Shown here piece by piece: positions 48,466 through 60,833 of a DNA stretch of 64,000 bases; within the stretch, counting starts at the first letter, position 1; each line of letters opens with the position of its first letter. The notes under the pieces were generated by a model. It saw nothing but the letters and a program-made list of their open reading frames with translations. It was not told the origin of the DNA and did no database searches. Source of the stretch: Xenopus tropicalis (Eukaryota > Chordata > Amphibia > Anura > Pipidae); assembly GCF_000004195.4 (NCBI RefSeq), contig NC_030683.2, positions 72,263,764 to 72,327,763 on the forward strand, given 5' to 3'. The position numbers and the translations under genes are program-made.

Positions 48466-49701
48466 CACACCAGGCCCTGGCGACTTAGTTCAACACTGCA
48501 CCCATGTAGTGCATAAGAGAAAAATAAGAGAAAATAAACCAAAGTTAATCACCAGCAAAGGGACAAGCTGGTCGGGTTCCCTAGGCACCTCGGCTAGCTG
48601 CCCACCACTTGACTGCTCCTCACGTGCATGCACGTGAGTGTATGTGCACAAACTTGCACACACAGCTGCTCTGAAGACAGGGGAAAGGAAGTTAAGGCAG
48701 GTAGTGAGGGTTCCAAACTGGGGTAGACAAAATAGGTATGATCCTGGTGCCCCCCTACTGTTGCACCCTAGGAACATGCCTCATCTGTCTACCCCTAATT
48801 CCAGCCCTGTTAATCACATAACTCTGTGCTTACAGGAAATATTTTCAGCTGACCTAGAGAGCGCTAAATAAATAATGAAAGCGCAGAGGGACTGTGGAGC
48901 CAGCTGTGGCCCTGTTCCCTCCGTGCTTGTAAGGGGTTAACTTACCCAGCCAGTGCAGTCAGGAAAGGGCAGCCCTCCCTTGCTCGCTTCTCCTCCCTCC
49001 TCTGTGCCTGCATTCCCGCGCTGCTGCTGCCACTCTGCTTCCGGATTCCACCAAGCGGCATCCCCCTCCCACCCTCCCTGTTTCAGCACACTCTGTTTAT
49101 TAAAAAAAAAAAAAAATTATCATATCAATATAAATTTGTGGTTTGTCACAGAAAATGGCGGGGGGTAGTCCTTGGCCATTTAAGTTCTGATGTTGTCTTA
49201 TGGCTTCTACATGCCCACTGCATTCGCAGTGGCCGGCCTTCATTAACAAAATGTTTTATTGTTTGGAAAAGTTGAATATACATGGCAAGGACTAATTTTG
49301 GATTATGTATTTGATAATAAAGCTGTGGCCGAACTCTACCCACACAACAGTGTCATTGCGTCTTTTGTCAGCTAGGTGCAATGGGGCAAGAGTGATAATG
49401 GGAGGGAACAAGTCTCCACAGTCCCAGGTCTCTTAGTAAGAAGCCAAACACAATGATCTTCCACTCACTTAAGTATTAATGTCCTGGGTGCTTGTTTGTG
49501 GACCTCTCGTTCATCCATCCACACAAGACAGGAACATTTGCGTTTGGAACGCCCATAGCATCCTGTTGCTCTAATATCCCCCCAAATAATATTTGCACTT
49601 GGTGAATGGGCATCTGTGATTTTTCTAGAGCAATAAATGTAACTGTAATTAAAAGCAGTACCTGTCCCTTGTTCATCTTTGCCCTGCTGGTTCTTTTTTA
49701 A

Positions 49702-50051
49702 AGAAGAAGGAAAGGCTAAGTCACTTGGGGGTGCCAAAATGTTAGGCACCCCCAAGTGACTTTAATCACTTACCTTTTACCCCGGGCTGGTGCCCCTGTT
49801 AGGAGAAAACCACACCAGCGTCTCCTCTTCCTTCTGGGTCAAAATCCCTGGGCTGGCGCATGCATAGTAGAATAAAAGCCGACTCTTTTGTTAAAGTTCG
49901 GCTTTTCACTCTACTGCGCATGCACAGGTGTGCGAAGAAGGAAGAGGAGACCACCACGCTCGCAGGTACCCCGGGCTGGTGCTGTTTTCTCCTAACAGGG
50001 GCACCAGCCCGGGGTAAAAGGTAAGCGGTTAAAGTAGCCTTTTTTTCTCCT
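49702..50051. mobile_element. T2-like foldback MITE, copy 3 of 3
   Basis: It is bounded by TTAA at 49698-49701 and 50052-50055, with ends AGAAGAAGGAAAGG and TTTTTCTCCT. ACCCCGGGCTGGTGC occurs in both arms. The unit is close to copy 1 at 17190-17586 and ends about 250 bp before fli1 exon 6. Confidence 0.75.
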
Positions 50052-50304
50052 TTAATTGATCTCTAAAGAAGCATGCAAGACAATGAAGAAAACTTGGCTG
50101 TAGAAAAACATTGAAGAGTCTGATCCAATAGAGCAGAAAGAAACAGACAAATACTGCTTTCACTTGTATTTATGTGTACTGAAAAACATTGATGTTAATT
50201 AATGTGTTAATTAGTTGCTTAGTATTAATTTTTTTTCATTTGGCAAAATGTTATATTTGGGTTTACAAAAAGTTTTTTAATATGCATGATTATTTATTTC
50301 ATAG

Positions 50305-50370
50305 ATCCCTCCTATGAAGCAGTAAGAAGATCTGGATGGGGAAATTCCCTGAGCTCACCTGTCACAAAAA
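50305..50370 (+). CDS. fli1: fli1 coding exon 6
   Basis: The acceptor TTTCATAG precedes 50305 and the donor GTAAGT starts at 50371. It encodes DPSYEAVRRSGWGNSLSSPV then TK (residues about 220-241), the linker after the Pointed domain. It is 66 nt, phase 1 at both ends. It aligns with DPSYDSVRRGAWGNN of mammalian FLI1. Confidence 0.94.
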
Positions 50371-50851
50371 GTAAGTGTTTGTTTAACAAATGTTACATAC
50401 AAATAATAATACATATTATTTAAATATTAAATGATAACAACATACTTTTAACATGTTATTTCCCAAACATTTCTTGTTGTGTCTATAAAATGGCAATTGT
50501 TAACTATATTATACCATCATTAATTCTAATTAATGCAATCCAGAAAGCTTGTGAATTCTGCAGCTATGCTTATCATGTTAAACAGAAGAATGACTATAAC
50601 TCGAATCTGGGCTCCTGTGTCAGAATGAGATACATGCTTACCCACATTTGCACTTGGCAGCCTAAATCTGCCCCTGTGTGTCCACCCTTAAAGACCAAGT
50701 AGGCTGGAGCACTGATCTAAACAGTGTATTCAGCCTAGTGGGTCTTGTCAGTGGATGTTGGTATTCTTTAAATATCTATGCCTTTTTAGAAATGTTTGCC
50801 TTTTTACCTTATATTCTTTCTCTGTACCTCTTGTTTTTTTTCACCTTCCAG

Positions 50852-50914
50852 GCCCTCCTATTGGAGGAAGCCAAAATGTGAATAAAAGCGTTGATCAGCA
50901 ACGTTCACAGCCAG
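50852..50914 (+). CDS. fli1: fli1 coding exon 7
   Basis: The acceptor CACCTTCCAG precedes 50852 and the donor GTAAGA starts at 50915. It encodes SPPIGGSQNVNKSVDQQRSQ then P (residues about 242-262). It is a low-complexity linker exon of 63 nt, phase 1 at both ends. The intron before it (50371-50851) and the one after (50915-51498) are short and show no repeats I can name. Confidence 0.93.
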
Positions 50915-51498
50915 GTAAGAATATGGAAATGAATATGAAATGATTGATGTTTGTGATAAAGCCCATATATATTGCTCCCTCTTTTTAACTAAAGCTTATA
51001 TTCTCTGTGACTTGTATATACTTCCTATTTGCCAGTTATTAATTATTCCTGATGTTTTGCAAATTCCAATACAGAAAAGATACAATACGGAAAATTATAC
51101 TTTGCATGTTCTGTCGTTTAAATTAGTTTCCAAGTGTTCTGGCACTCCTTCTTAAAACATAAAATAACGAAATTTTACTTGTTTTTAAACTTTGAAGGCT
51201 GAAGCACCATGCCTAGATATAATTAATAATAATGAGATATTACAATTAGTAATAAACATTCCATTTTTCAAGCATCTTTTTGAACCCCCTAGATGGATTT
51301 TTTCACAGGTAATTTTAGTTATATAGGTACAAGGAAATCTAAAATTGTATAAATATTTAGGAAACAGTTGCATTTCAGAAACTGCAATCAAATGCTATAT
51401 AATGAAAGGTAGCCCTATAAAGTGTAACCTTTCTTTATATTTGTCTGTCAATATAAATAAATGTTTTCACAGATAGTAAATAAAATATTTTTTTCCAG

Positions 51499-51546
51499 AT
51501 CCATACCAAATATTAGGGCCTACAAGCAGCAGATTGGCTAACCCAG
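51499..51546 (+). CDS. fli1: fli1 coding exon 8
   Basis: The acceptor TTTTTCCAG precedes 51499 and the donor GTAAGA starts at 51547. It encodes DPYQILGPTSSRLANP (residues about 263-278), a block strongly conserved just before the ETS domain in FLI1 and ERG. At 48 nt it is the smallest exon here, and it is phase 1 at both ends. Intron 8 (51547-52575) holds no feature I can support. Confidence 0.95.
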
Positions 51547-52553
51547 GTAAGAATGTTTATGTATTTTCTTTGCTGCGTCTATGAGTAGCATATTTACCCC
51601 CAAGGCTACTAAAATGTATTGACTTTTGGGCAATTACTTGCTTTGTGGCAAACCTGGCAGCAGTTCCCAAAAGAGTGGCAGAGGAGCCAGAGAATGGTCA
51701 TTTGCTCTTCTAGATCTGAAAACCCAGCTTTAATGCTAGTTATGGTGAGATTTGGGGGGTATATGTATTTGCTTTTCTAGATATTCTTGAATTATACTGA
51801 AAGACTGATAAATTGATACACTAATATTTTCCTATATTTTTTGTTTTGTATTTCAACAAGTCTTTATTAATACAGCATATTAATTGTTACAGTTTTGTTT
51901 ATAATGATTCTTGCACAATAAGCTATAAGCTATAAAGCAATTGTAGAATATTTTCCTATATTTTATCTCATTAGAAAATGGGTGCCATGATCAAAGTTTG
52001 GATTTTGAAAGGGAGCCTTGGCCATTGATTAGACCCTTAAAAAAATGTTGACAACTGCTGCCCCAAGGCTTTGGGTCACATACTTTTACTCCTAGAAGGC
52101 AGTAAGAAACCCTTATTCTTGACAAACTCTTTGCCACCTATCACTGCAGCAGTTATAGACACCAACTTGTGGATTGATAAGGGAGGAATATTAGGTGGAG
52201 TTCCCTTTCAGAAAAAGAAAATCAGTAGGGGCATGGGATTGATTGCACAGTTACAGTCAGACATTCCATTTAATTTTCGGCTGGTTATAGCTCAGCAATA
52301 AGGTAGCAGTGAGGTTTGCAAGGCAGACAGCTGTTATCAAAAATAATGACAGCATCCCTTTATTTATGCAGAATAGTTCCATTGTGAATGTATATTTAGC
52401 TATTTAGCATCCTTAATGTAAAAAACTACTCAAAATGAATTCTTAAAGAAAAACTAAAATGTATTTATGAAAATCTTACTTTACCCTATCTTTTGTTATT
52501 ATACCTTTTTAATCATTGTAGGTTTTAATCAATAGATTTAATCACTTTAATGA

Positions 52554-53105
<552 letters not shown>

Positions 53106-56020
53106 ACTCATTCCTTATGTCAAATGACTTCACTGAAAATTTTTATTGTTTCTTGGATAATTTCTGACCTTGGAGACAAAAGCAGTCACAACTGGACACA
53201 AGACCAGTATTTTGACAGATACTCTTTTCCTCTCTGCCAAAAGTGAAAATTGATCTTTGTGGGCCAGTATTATTTAAACTTGCACTTGCTTTGACATGGT
53301 TTCAAGAGAAAATTCTTGGATGAATTTAAGCATGTGATATGAAAAAGGCAAATAAACAGCTCCTGGGGTGCTAACCAAAAATATGACCTTTAGCAAACAC
53401 CAGTACCTCCAAGCAAATTATTTTGAAAGACATTATTCTGAATGATATTTTTCCTTTAAACATTATAGAATCAGACGCACTGGATGGCAAGAGTGATACA
53501 TTTTTAAACGAACTGGAAAATATAAAATATTATTATTTGTAATGAGCATAAGGACATTTCTACCACCTTCTTTGGAATGTACAGGCTACAGTTTTCAAAA
53601 TCTGCTACGCTAAACAAAAATATAGTACATGGTAATTCATCTCACTGCCAGCCAGGTTACTTACCCAGTATTTTAAGTATTCATTGGACTGATTATGTAA
53701 AGTAAAGCTTTCTAGCCAAAAGAACCTTATGTGTAAACATGTCTGAATATATTTAATAAGTAATTATAGGCCATTAGTTTATGTTTTTATTTTAATTTTA
53801 GTTTTATTTAAACCTTCACCTTGATAGACAGTCTATGATTATGACTTTTGAAATTACAAGGAAAATTTACCCCATTGAATATGAATACAATAGGTGATAT
53901 TATGTTTTTTTATTTCTTCCTCATTAAGTGGAGAGTTTGAGCCACTACCATTTACATATGATGTGATAAGCTGGCAATTGAATAATTTCTCCATTTATCA
54001 GTCCATTGAGTTTATTGTGTCACCTACCAATATAATTTTCATAAAAAACATAGCACATGAGTGGTAGCAGGGCATTCTACACTTGCACATTCCAAGTTTC
54101 TGTCTACAGTTGAGAATCCATTCAGACTAAAAGTCAGACAACCAGTCTGTGGGAAGGGGAAAGTGTGCAATACAGATGCATAACAAACAAAAATCAAGTA
54201 ATGTAAGTAAATGAAAAAAAATCAAAAATATAGATAGTTGCATAATATTGTGCATCAGTATTGTGCTGTGCAACAAAATTCTAACAGATCTTGTATGGTA
54301 AAGCAAACATCTATCGTGTAACACTAATATTGTTTGCAGTGTTTGTAGAAAAAGTTTTAGTTGAGTACAAAAATGGTTATTTCTTCATTTGCTTTATTAG
54401 CAGTGAAATGCAATTATCTGTGCAGATAGAGTGTTGATCCTTCAGGTCTCCTAAATTAATGTCTTATTTACCAATCCTTAGCATTATGCTAATGTTATGC
54501 TGCTCTTGTCCCCAGTGACAACACAACCTAAAAAGAAGGAACAGGGTCATTTGAAAGAGGTCTTTAATATAATCCATAGTATATAGGTTTCCAAAGGCTG
54601 TTATCAGTGTTGCAAGTTCTTATAAGAAATGGATAATGTTGAATTAAATTTGCTGGGAACCAATGTAGTTGCTCAGTAAGGGCTTTATTTAGTGATCTAA
54701 CTAGTGGTTTGGAATCTGCAAATTAATTTAGGTATCTTATTAGTAATCAGCCAAATGATTAAACACTTGTTCAGTGTGGCATTAACCTACTTTGTATAGA
54801 CCATCCAAAATGCCTATCTGTTTTTTAAAGATGCTAACAAAATCAAAAACCAAAAGCACATAGCCCATACTGGGATCTATAAAACCAGAACATTCAACTA
54901 GATGTTGCTAATGGAAGCTACTGTTCTGTTGTGCAGAAACAGCCAGAATCGGAAGGCTTTTGAGAGTTAAATGGTTAAATTTTTAACCTATTGTAATCTG
55001 GTGCAAATACATATACACTGTATTCCTGTGTATGCAGATTAACCATAACATCTACAAATAGAAATAGCCATGCATATGGGACAAAAGTCATGATTCACGT
55101 TCATCCTGTTCAAACCCAGTAAATATTTTATAGCTCTTTTACATTATTATTGTGACTTTGGTCACATTTTATTCCTTTTAATAGAGTTATCTTATTTCTG
55201 GAATGTCAAGCAAAAGTATGAATAACCCAGTTGAACTGAACTGGGTACTGAACTGCTAGTTCTGCTTCAGAATGAAACCTAGACACTTATGCTAACATTG
55301 TGCTACATTCACAAAAAGTTTAAAGGCCTTAAGAGGGTGATGTAATAAAAAGTGCTAAGTCTGGGTCTAGGAACCAATAGCAATCAATCATTAGAATTCT
55401 CTGGTATGTTGTTTAAATGCAAACATCTGATTCTTGTGAGTAATTAAAGGTGGCCATAAATGGGCAGATTTTATGGTTTGAATATTAAATCTAGCTCAAA
55501 ATCTACTAATTTTAGTTTTGTTCCTTGACCCTTTATTCTCAGTCTCCTCTTCAAGAAACTAAATCTGAAATACAAAAACACTGAGTTGCCCTTCCAAAAA
55601 GCTAGTGATTTCCACCCTTCTGTTTACAGCCTTAAATGATTCACAGACGCTGTGCGTTTGTCAGAACAGCAATCTTTAGTCTGCACAAGCCACAAGGCAA
55701 ATTTACTGTATAAATTATATTTTCCTATGTTTCACAGCATAAACATATTCACTACTAACAGAGTCTCATGCATGGCATTCTCTTTAGCAGTGAAAGTTTT
55801 AACAAAGTTTATAACTAACGAGTTGACCTCGGTCACAGAAATGCAGTTTTTTTTTTTTATTCTTACCGAACTGTATTTTGATTTAATTTTGTACAGGATG
55901 TTTCCCACTTATTTTTCTAATCTTCTGGTTTTTTGTACATTTTGGCTTTTTAACTTTGTATTTACAGTAATCTCTTTTTTTTTTTGCAATAAAAAGGGAA
56001 AATAAAAATTATTTTCATAT
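53106..56020 (+). other. fli1 3'UTR (predicted)
   Basis: There is no intron or repeat signature from the stop codon to the AATAAA signals at 55988 and 56001, which are followed by a GT-rich stretch (AAAAAGGTGTTCCTGTTTTTTG). The length, about 2.9 kb, is plausible for FLI1. A proximal AATAAA at 53351-53356 could give a short form. AACTGGA occurs at 53190-53196 and 53511-53517. The open frame at 55652-56005 is chance. Confidence 0.7.
55988..56006 (+). terminator. Tandem poly(A) signals AATAAA
   Basis: AATAAA occurs at 55988-55993 and 56001-56006, preceded by T-rich and TGTA-containing sequence and followed by a GT-rich element. This is the best candidate for the distal end of the fli1 transcript. 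Confidence 0.65.
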
Positions 56021-56501
56021 TCTTAAAAAGGTGTTCCTGTTTTTTGTATTTAAATTGGCTTCTATTTCACCAAAAAATATACAATAATACATAGATCATA
56101 AGGGGTAAAATATTTTTTTTTCATTCTAAAGGGAATACATCAAGAACATGACAAAATTGCATTTTATGCTCTATAATCCCAAATCTTAACAGTACAGTAT
56201 AGGTATGGGATCCATCATCAGGAAATGTTAGTTGTCTTTTTTCTAAAAACTCCAATATTCATGGATAAATATGCTAAGGTTTCGTAACTTGTCAGAACGT
56301 ATATATGAGGAGGTTGGTGCGGTGTCCCAAAAGACAAAGTTTTCTGAACCTATGTCACTGATTCCCACAATATGAATGGTTAGTTAAAATATTGTAACTC
56401 AACTAAAGCACTGTGTAAATGTGGATGTACATTTGGATGCGGATGTACATAATTGTAATGTATAGTATCCATTTAATCTTTCTTAGAAACATTGACACAA
56501 A

Positions 56502-56828
56502 GGGGGATTGGCAATTTACTAACCTTGAAAAGTCATAACTTTCACTAGATTTAGTATTGTCCAAACGGCTGACAATTCACCAGCTAAAACTTGCCAATAT
56601 CATGTAGAAGTCAATGGCAGATGTCCCTTCCCTTGCCTGAAAGAGTCTTCTTTTGCCTCAAAAAATTTTTCTGAGGTTTCTGGTTTCTGATGCTGATTTT
56701 TGTGTTTGAGTTTTGGGGGCAATAATTTTCGCACGCAGACTTTTTTTGTAAGTGTCAGACATTCGCGGAAATCAGTTTAGTCAAATTTTTATAAATGAAA
56801 TATGCTAGAGTTTTAGTAAATCTGCCCC
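56502..56828. mobile_element. MITE with GGGGGATTGGCAATTTACTAA end
   Basis: The left end reads GGGGGATTGGCAATTTACTAA and the right end TTTTAGTAAATCTGCCCC, roughly inverted. It is about 327 bp long and non-coding. The region from 56021 to 56502 holds only a short TATAGGTATGGGATCC fragment of the 62.7 kb family, near 56199. Confidence 0.6.
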
Positions 56829-57544
56829 AAAGTTTATTAAATGTATTACATTCAGACCAGCTTTGGTCTCTTTCTGTATTAGAGAGGGAATATATATGAA
56901 TGCTGGGACAACGGTGCTGTGCCTATACTGGTAGGTAAGAGAGAACAGTTTACGTAAATTGCATATATTCTCTAATCTCTATACACAGTTTATGTATAAT
57001 GTTACCTATTCTTTGAGCAGTTTTAGCCCTGTTGGTACATTAGCAGCTGCACCATACTATATCTGGTCTCATCCTCTCATTTTGGATCGTTCCTAATCAC
57101 CATGTGGACACCATTAGTATCTAGCATGTCTGGCTGTATGAAGAAGATAATATTGAAGTAAGTTTATGAGAATTATATCCATCAGATATAATCTTATGAA
57201 TTTCCATGAGGTGTTCTCAAACAACAGATGTGTAATGTCCTCCTTGGTTTGTTTCTGGCATCAGGCCACTTCCTCCAGCTGCTCAGTCACATTCCTTCAA
57301 CAGCATAGGCAGGGAAATTCTCTAGCTTATTGTCTCCTTGTTTTGAAGTGCTCTGCTTTGACCATTGTTTCTATACTCTGGACTCTAAAGCATGTCAAGC
57401 ACATGTTGGTCTTTAGTAGCCTATACTCTTTAGCTCAAATCTTTAAACCTGTTTTTTACTTATAGAATAGGTAACTAGACAGGAAAGTGTATTTGATAGT
57501 GTAGAATATGGGCACATTTTAAGTTGCTTTAAAACAAATTAAGT

Positions 57545-57612
57545 ACAGGTATAGGATTTCTTATCTAGAAGCTAGTTATTCAGAAACCTCCAAATTAGAG
57601 GAAGGTCACCTC
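57545..57612. mobile_element. Fragment of the TACAGGTATAGGA MITE family
   Basis: TACAGGTATAGGATTTCTTA, then CAGAAACCTCCAAATTA, match the termini of the full copy at 62718-63039. Confidence 0.5.
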
Positions 57613-57619
57613 CCATAAT

Positions 57620-58090
57620 AGTTACATAGTTACATAGGGTTGAAAAAAGACCATTGTCCATCAAGTTCAACCCATCCGAGTAAACCCAGCACACAACCTA
57701 TACTAACCAATCTATACACTCACATACATAAACTATATATATACAACCAGTAATACTAACTGTAGATATTAGTATCACAATAGCCTTGGATATTCTGCTT
57801 GTTCAAAAACTCATCCAGGCCCCTCTTAAAGGCATTAACAGAGTCTGCCATTACCACATCACTAGGAAGTGCATTCCACAGCCTCACTGCCCTCACCGTG
57901 AAAAACCACCTACGCTGCTTCAAATGGAAGCTCCTTTCCTCTAATCTAAAGGGGTGACCTCTGGTGCGCTGATTGTTTTTATGGGAAAAAAGAACATCCC
58001 CCAACTGCCTATAATCCCCTCTAATGTACTTGTACAGAGTAATCATGTCCCCTCGCAAGCGCCTCTTTTCCAGAGAAAACAACCCCACAT
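57620..58090 (-). pseudogene. CR1-like LINE 3' fragment, minus strand
   Basis: The minus-strand frame 58088-57756 reads SLEKRRLRGDMITLYKYIRG, RTRGHPFRLEERSFHLKQRR, FFTVRAVRLWNALPSDVV and GYCDTNIYS, then a stop. A 3'UTR with TTGAACTTGATGGAC and a terminal TATGTAACTATGTAAC repeat follows. This C-terminal frame is uninterrupted, so it is a fairly young 5'-truncated insert. Confidence 0.85.
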
Positions 58091-59982
58091 TTTAAGCAAA
58101 TAATTCACATTTTTAAAAATTATATCCTTTATCTCTGTAATAATAACAATAAAACAGGACCTTGTACTCAATCCTAATAATAATAAGCAGCAGGAATCAA
58201 TACAGATGGCAAAACTGTATTACTGTTGGGTTTGTTTAAATTGTTTTATTAGATCCAAGTTACAAAAAAAAACCCTTATACCAAAAACCCTATAATAGAT
58301 CCCATAACTTTAGATGATAAAATAAAACTAGCAGTTTAAAAGCTATTATGTTTGTTTTATATCTTTCAGTCCACCCATAATAGGCCTGTGACAGTCATGC
58401 TAAAAACAGTTACAAATGAATCTAAAAAAAAAGCAGTGATTAAAAAGGAGTAGAGTATTATACCACAGTGGAGCTGCCTAAGATATGGAGAAATTGAGAG
58501 GACAGAGGGTGCATAGGCAGCACAGGGTGAAAGGGGAATAGAACACAAGAGAATAGAGCAGGATGGAGCATGTATAGTATAGGACAGACCAGAGCGTTAC
58601 AAAGTGGACATAGAATAGGACATACTAGAGCAGGTCAGAACGGGTATAAAACAGGACAGACTGGAGCAGGATAAGGGATACAGTGGAAAAATTGGGAACA
58701 ACATAGAAAAGTACTGTTGGTAGCAGTTGAACTGCAATTCCTATTTAATAGGGCAATGGACACCAACTTAAAAGTAAATTACAGTTCACCTACTGCTTAC
58801 AGTCCAGTCCTTTTCTCCTTTATTCTTTTGTTTTTGACTATTGTGAAGACAGAATACTACTAGGGAAGGATATGTAATTGTTTCCAAAGCCACTTTTAAT
58901 TATTTATTTTGGTCTCAGGAGGACACAGCTCATATTGGCTGGCCTTAAATAGCCAATAAGGCTGCTAGTATTTTAAACTCATTTAAACTGCATTCATATT
59001 CCCCTAAAGGAAGGCATCGAGAAGCCAGGAGGTTTCTGGTTCAAATCCCAGGAGAGACTAACATGGGTGAGCTCTTATTTTAACCCTTGATATATATGCT
59101 CCTAAAAATCTAATACAAATAAATAGAGAGTGTATGGAACTTCTCTATGTTTCCTGTGTTCTCTTATAGTTGTGCTTATACTTTTTCCTTCTATTAACAG
59201 TGTTGATGCTATAATTTTTGTGTGTGTGTAGTATCATATTCTCTAGTAGGAGCACCATGGTGTACCCCAGGTTTGCTTGACCGCTACCAGGAAAGTGTTA
59301 TGACTACAAAGGGTCACACAAATGCACAGTTCTTGCAAGATCAGATTAACATTGTATGAAAATGTCTTTTATTTATTTATTTTTTTTTGGTATTACCTGC
59401 CATTTAAATTTGTTGCTCTTCCTTACCTCTCATTTTATTCTCATAGGGTACTGTTAGCTGGTGTGTTACAGGGTTTGGCACCCAGAGAATCACAAAAAAT
59501 TAAAAGGTTCACAAATGATAAAAACATTTTAAATTCCATGGAAAATTGAGCCATAAATATAAACGGTCATCACAATATTGTTGGATAAACCATTATTGAA
59601 ACATGTATGATACAACGGCTGTAATTGTTGAAAGCTACAAAATGAAGCAGAAGCTGAATCAATTCATTAGTCTAAAGTCTTGCTACATTAAAGATGCGTT
59701 TCATTCTGTAATCCCCTAAACAGACACAGAGAATTGCTTTGACAGAAAATGTTCTCATTTAGAGGAACAATGAAATGCATTGTGCTGGAAAGCATAGCCC
59801 AAGAATGATACAGTTTCTTACTCTACAGTCATGGCAGACCCCCAGAATAAATAAGATTATCCTCTAAAACAGAAGCGCTCGAGTTCTGCATTAAGTTCAA
59901 GAACAATTGCTTAAGGATTTACACTGCATACAACTACACTGTATCACCAGCCAGTGGAAAAGGGCATGGCAGCCATATATTC
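58091..59982. other. Intergenic stretch without recognisable feature
   Basis: This is AT-rich DNA with a loosely repetitive purine-rich patch near 58.55-58.68 kb (repeated GGACAGACCAGAG-like and GAGCAGG words). No gene or complete repeat was recognised. Confidence 0.6.
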
Positions 59983-60268
59983 AGGCCCGGATTTGTGGAG
60001 AGGCCACAAAGGCCCGGGCCTAGAGCGGCAGAAACCTGGGGGCGGCATGCCGCCCCGCCGCACCAAAATTTTAAAATTTGTGTTCCCATACGGAGCAATG
60101 GGGACTTCTCCCCACTGCTCCGTATGCTAGTTTGGCCGCTTGAATCCCCAACCCCTACCGCCCGCCCCCGCTGTTCACGCATGCGCACGCGCCCCTAAAC
60201 ACCCCCCCCTTCGCGCATGCACACTCCCGCTGTTCACGCATGCGCACTGGGGGGGGGGGGGGGGCGTG
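59983..60268 (+). repeat. Interspersed repeat 'family A', plus orientation
   Basis: It contains GGCCCGGATTTGTGGAGAGG, the hairpin CATACGGAGCAATGGGGAC, and GCATGCGCAC-rich sequence, and ends in a 16-base G run (60249-60264). It is the reverse complement of the 3480-3775 copy over its main blocks. Confidence 0.6.
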
Positions 60269-60297
60269 CGAATGGGTATTGTTGTAGACTGCATGCC

Positions 60298-60515
60298 TTT
60301 TGTTATATTATGATTTATTTATATAGCACTGACATGATACAGCCTTTTTTTTTATTCACAACAGTTCTTACCCCCAGTGGAGCTTACAGTTTTAAATTCC
60401 CTACAAAGCACACACACACCCCTACCAGAGTCAGATTCATGAGCATGTTAGCATGCCTGTATGTTTTCAGAGTGAGGGTGGAAACTGAAAAAAACAGAGA
60501 AAACCCATGTACACA
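60298..60515 (+). repeat. Fragment of a widespread vertebrate repeat
   Basis: TTTATATAGCACTGACATG, GTGGAGCTTACAG, and TGTATGTTTTCAGAGTGAGG followed by GGAAAC and AAACCCATGTACACAC match a repeat core I recognise from many vertebrate genomes, where it is often tied to LINE 3' ends. It is cut off by the MITE at 60516. Confidence 0.5.
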
Positions 60516-60640
60516 CTGGGGCAGATTTATCAAAATGTGAGATCAGCGCTCGCCACAGAAAAATTCACCCATGTTCTATTCATTCCTATGGGATTTCTTA
60601 AGGGTATTTATCAAATGTATAAACTCTCAACCATTGATAA
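60516..60640. mobile_element. MITE fragment (GGGGCAGATTTATCAAA family)
   Basis: The left end GGGGCAGATTTATCAAAATG and ACCCATGTTCTATTCATTCC match 17662-17858. The right half is missing. Confidence 0.6.
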
Positions 60641-60833
60641 AATCAATTAAGCTGTGCTAACCCGTGGACAAACCGGCTTATTGAAGCCCCAGGTGCATGC
60701 TGAACCCTCTGCCCAGGTAAAACAGTATCAAAGATGAAAAACAGCAGCACTAAGGTTGTGGTGAAAAAAAGTGACTTTTACTCAAGTGCACAAGGCAACG
60801 TTTCGCCGCACGTCCAAAAATGGTCGCCAGCGT

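Larger units (their letters stand above)
34693..50304 (+). other. fli1 intron 5
   Basis: GT-AG intron of 15.6 kb, the longest complete intron in the window. It carries the MITEs, Tc1 element, foldback, CR1 tail and hAT element listed separately. 35.8-37.98 kb and 43.1-45.3 kb show no supported feature. 47.58-47.64 kb has a short (CA)n run, and 47.70-47.83 kb and 48.73-48.81 kb look like decayed ends of hAT-type repeats (CTGGCCCTGG, CCAGCCCTG). GC-rich sequence at 48.9-49.1 kb shows no gene. Confidence 0.85.

Noticed and set aside
48196..48516. GC-rich stretch with long frames as a CpG island or exon
   Set aside because: It is explained by the hAT MITE at 48245-48465 with its 8-bp duplications.
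52071..52301. 76-codon frame upstream of exon 9
   Set aside because: There is no ATG start, no recognisable family and no splice context; it is probably chance.
55652..56005. 117-codon frame in the fli1 3'UTR
   Set aside because: It is AT-rich, phenylalanine-heavy chance translation ending at the poly(A) signal region.
59934..60270. GC-rich block as a promoter or CpG island
   Set aside because: It matches the repeat at 3480-3775 and contains a transposon-like hairpin.
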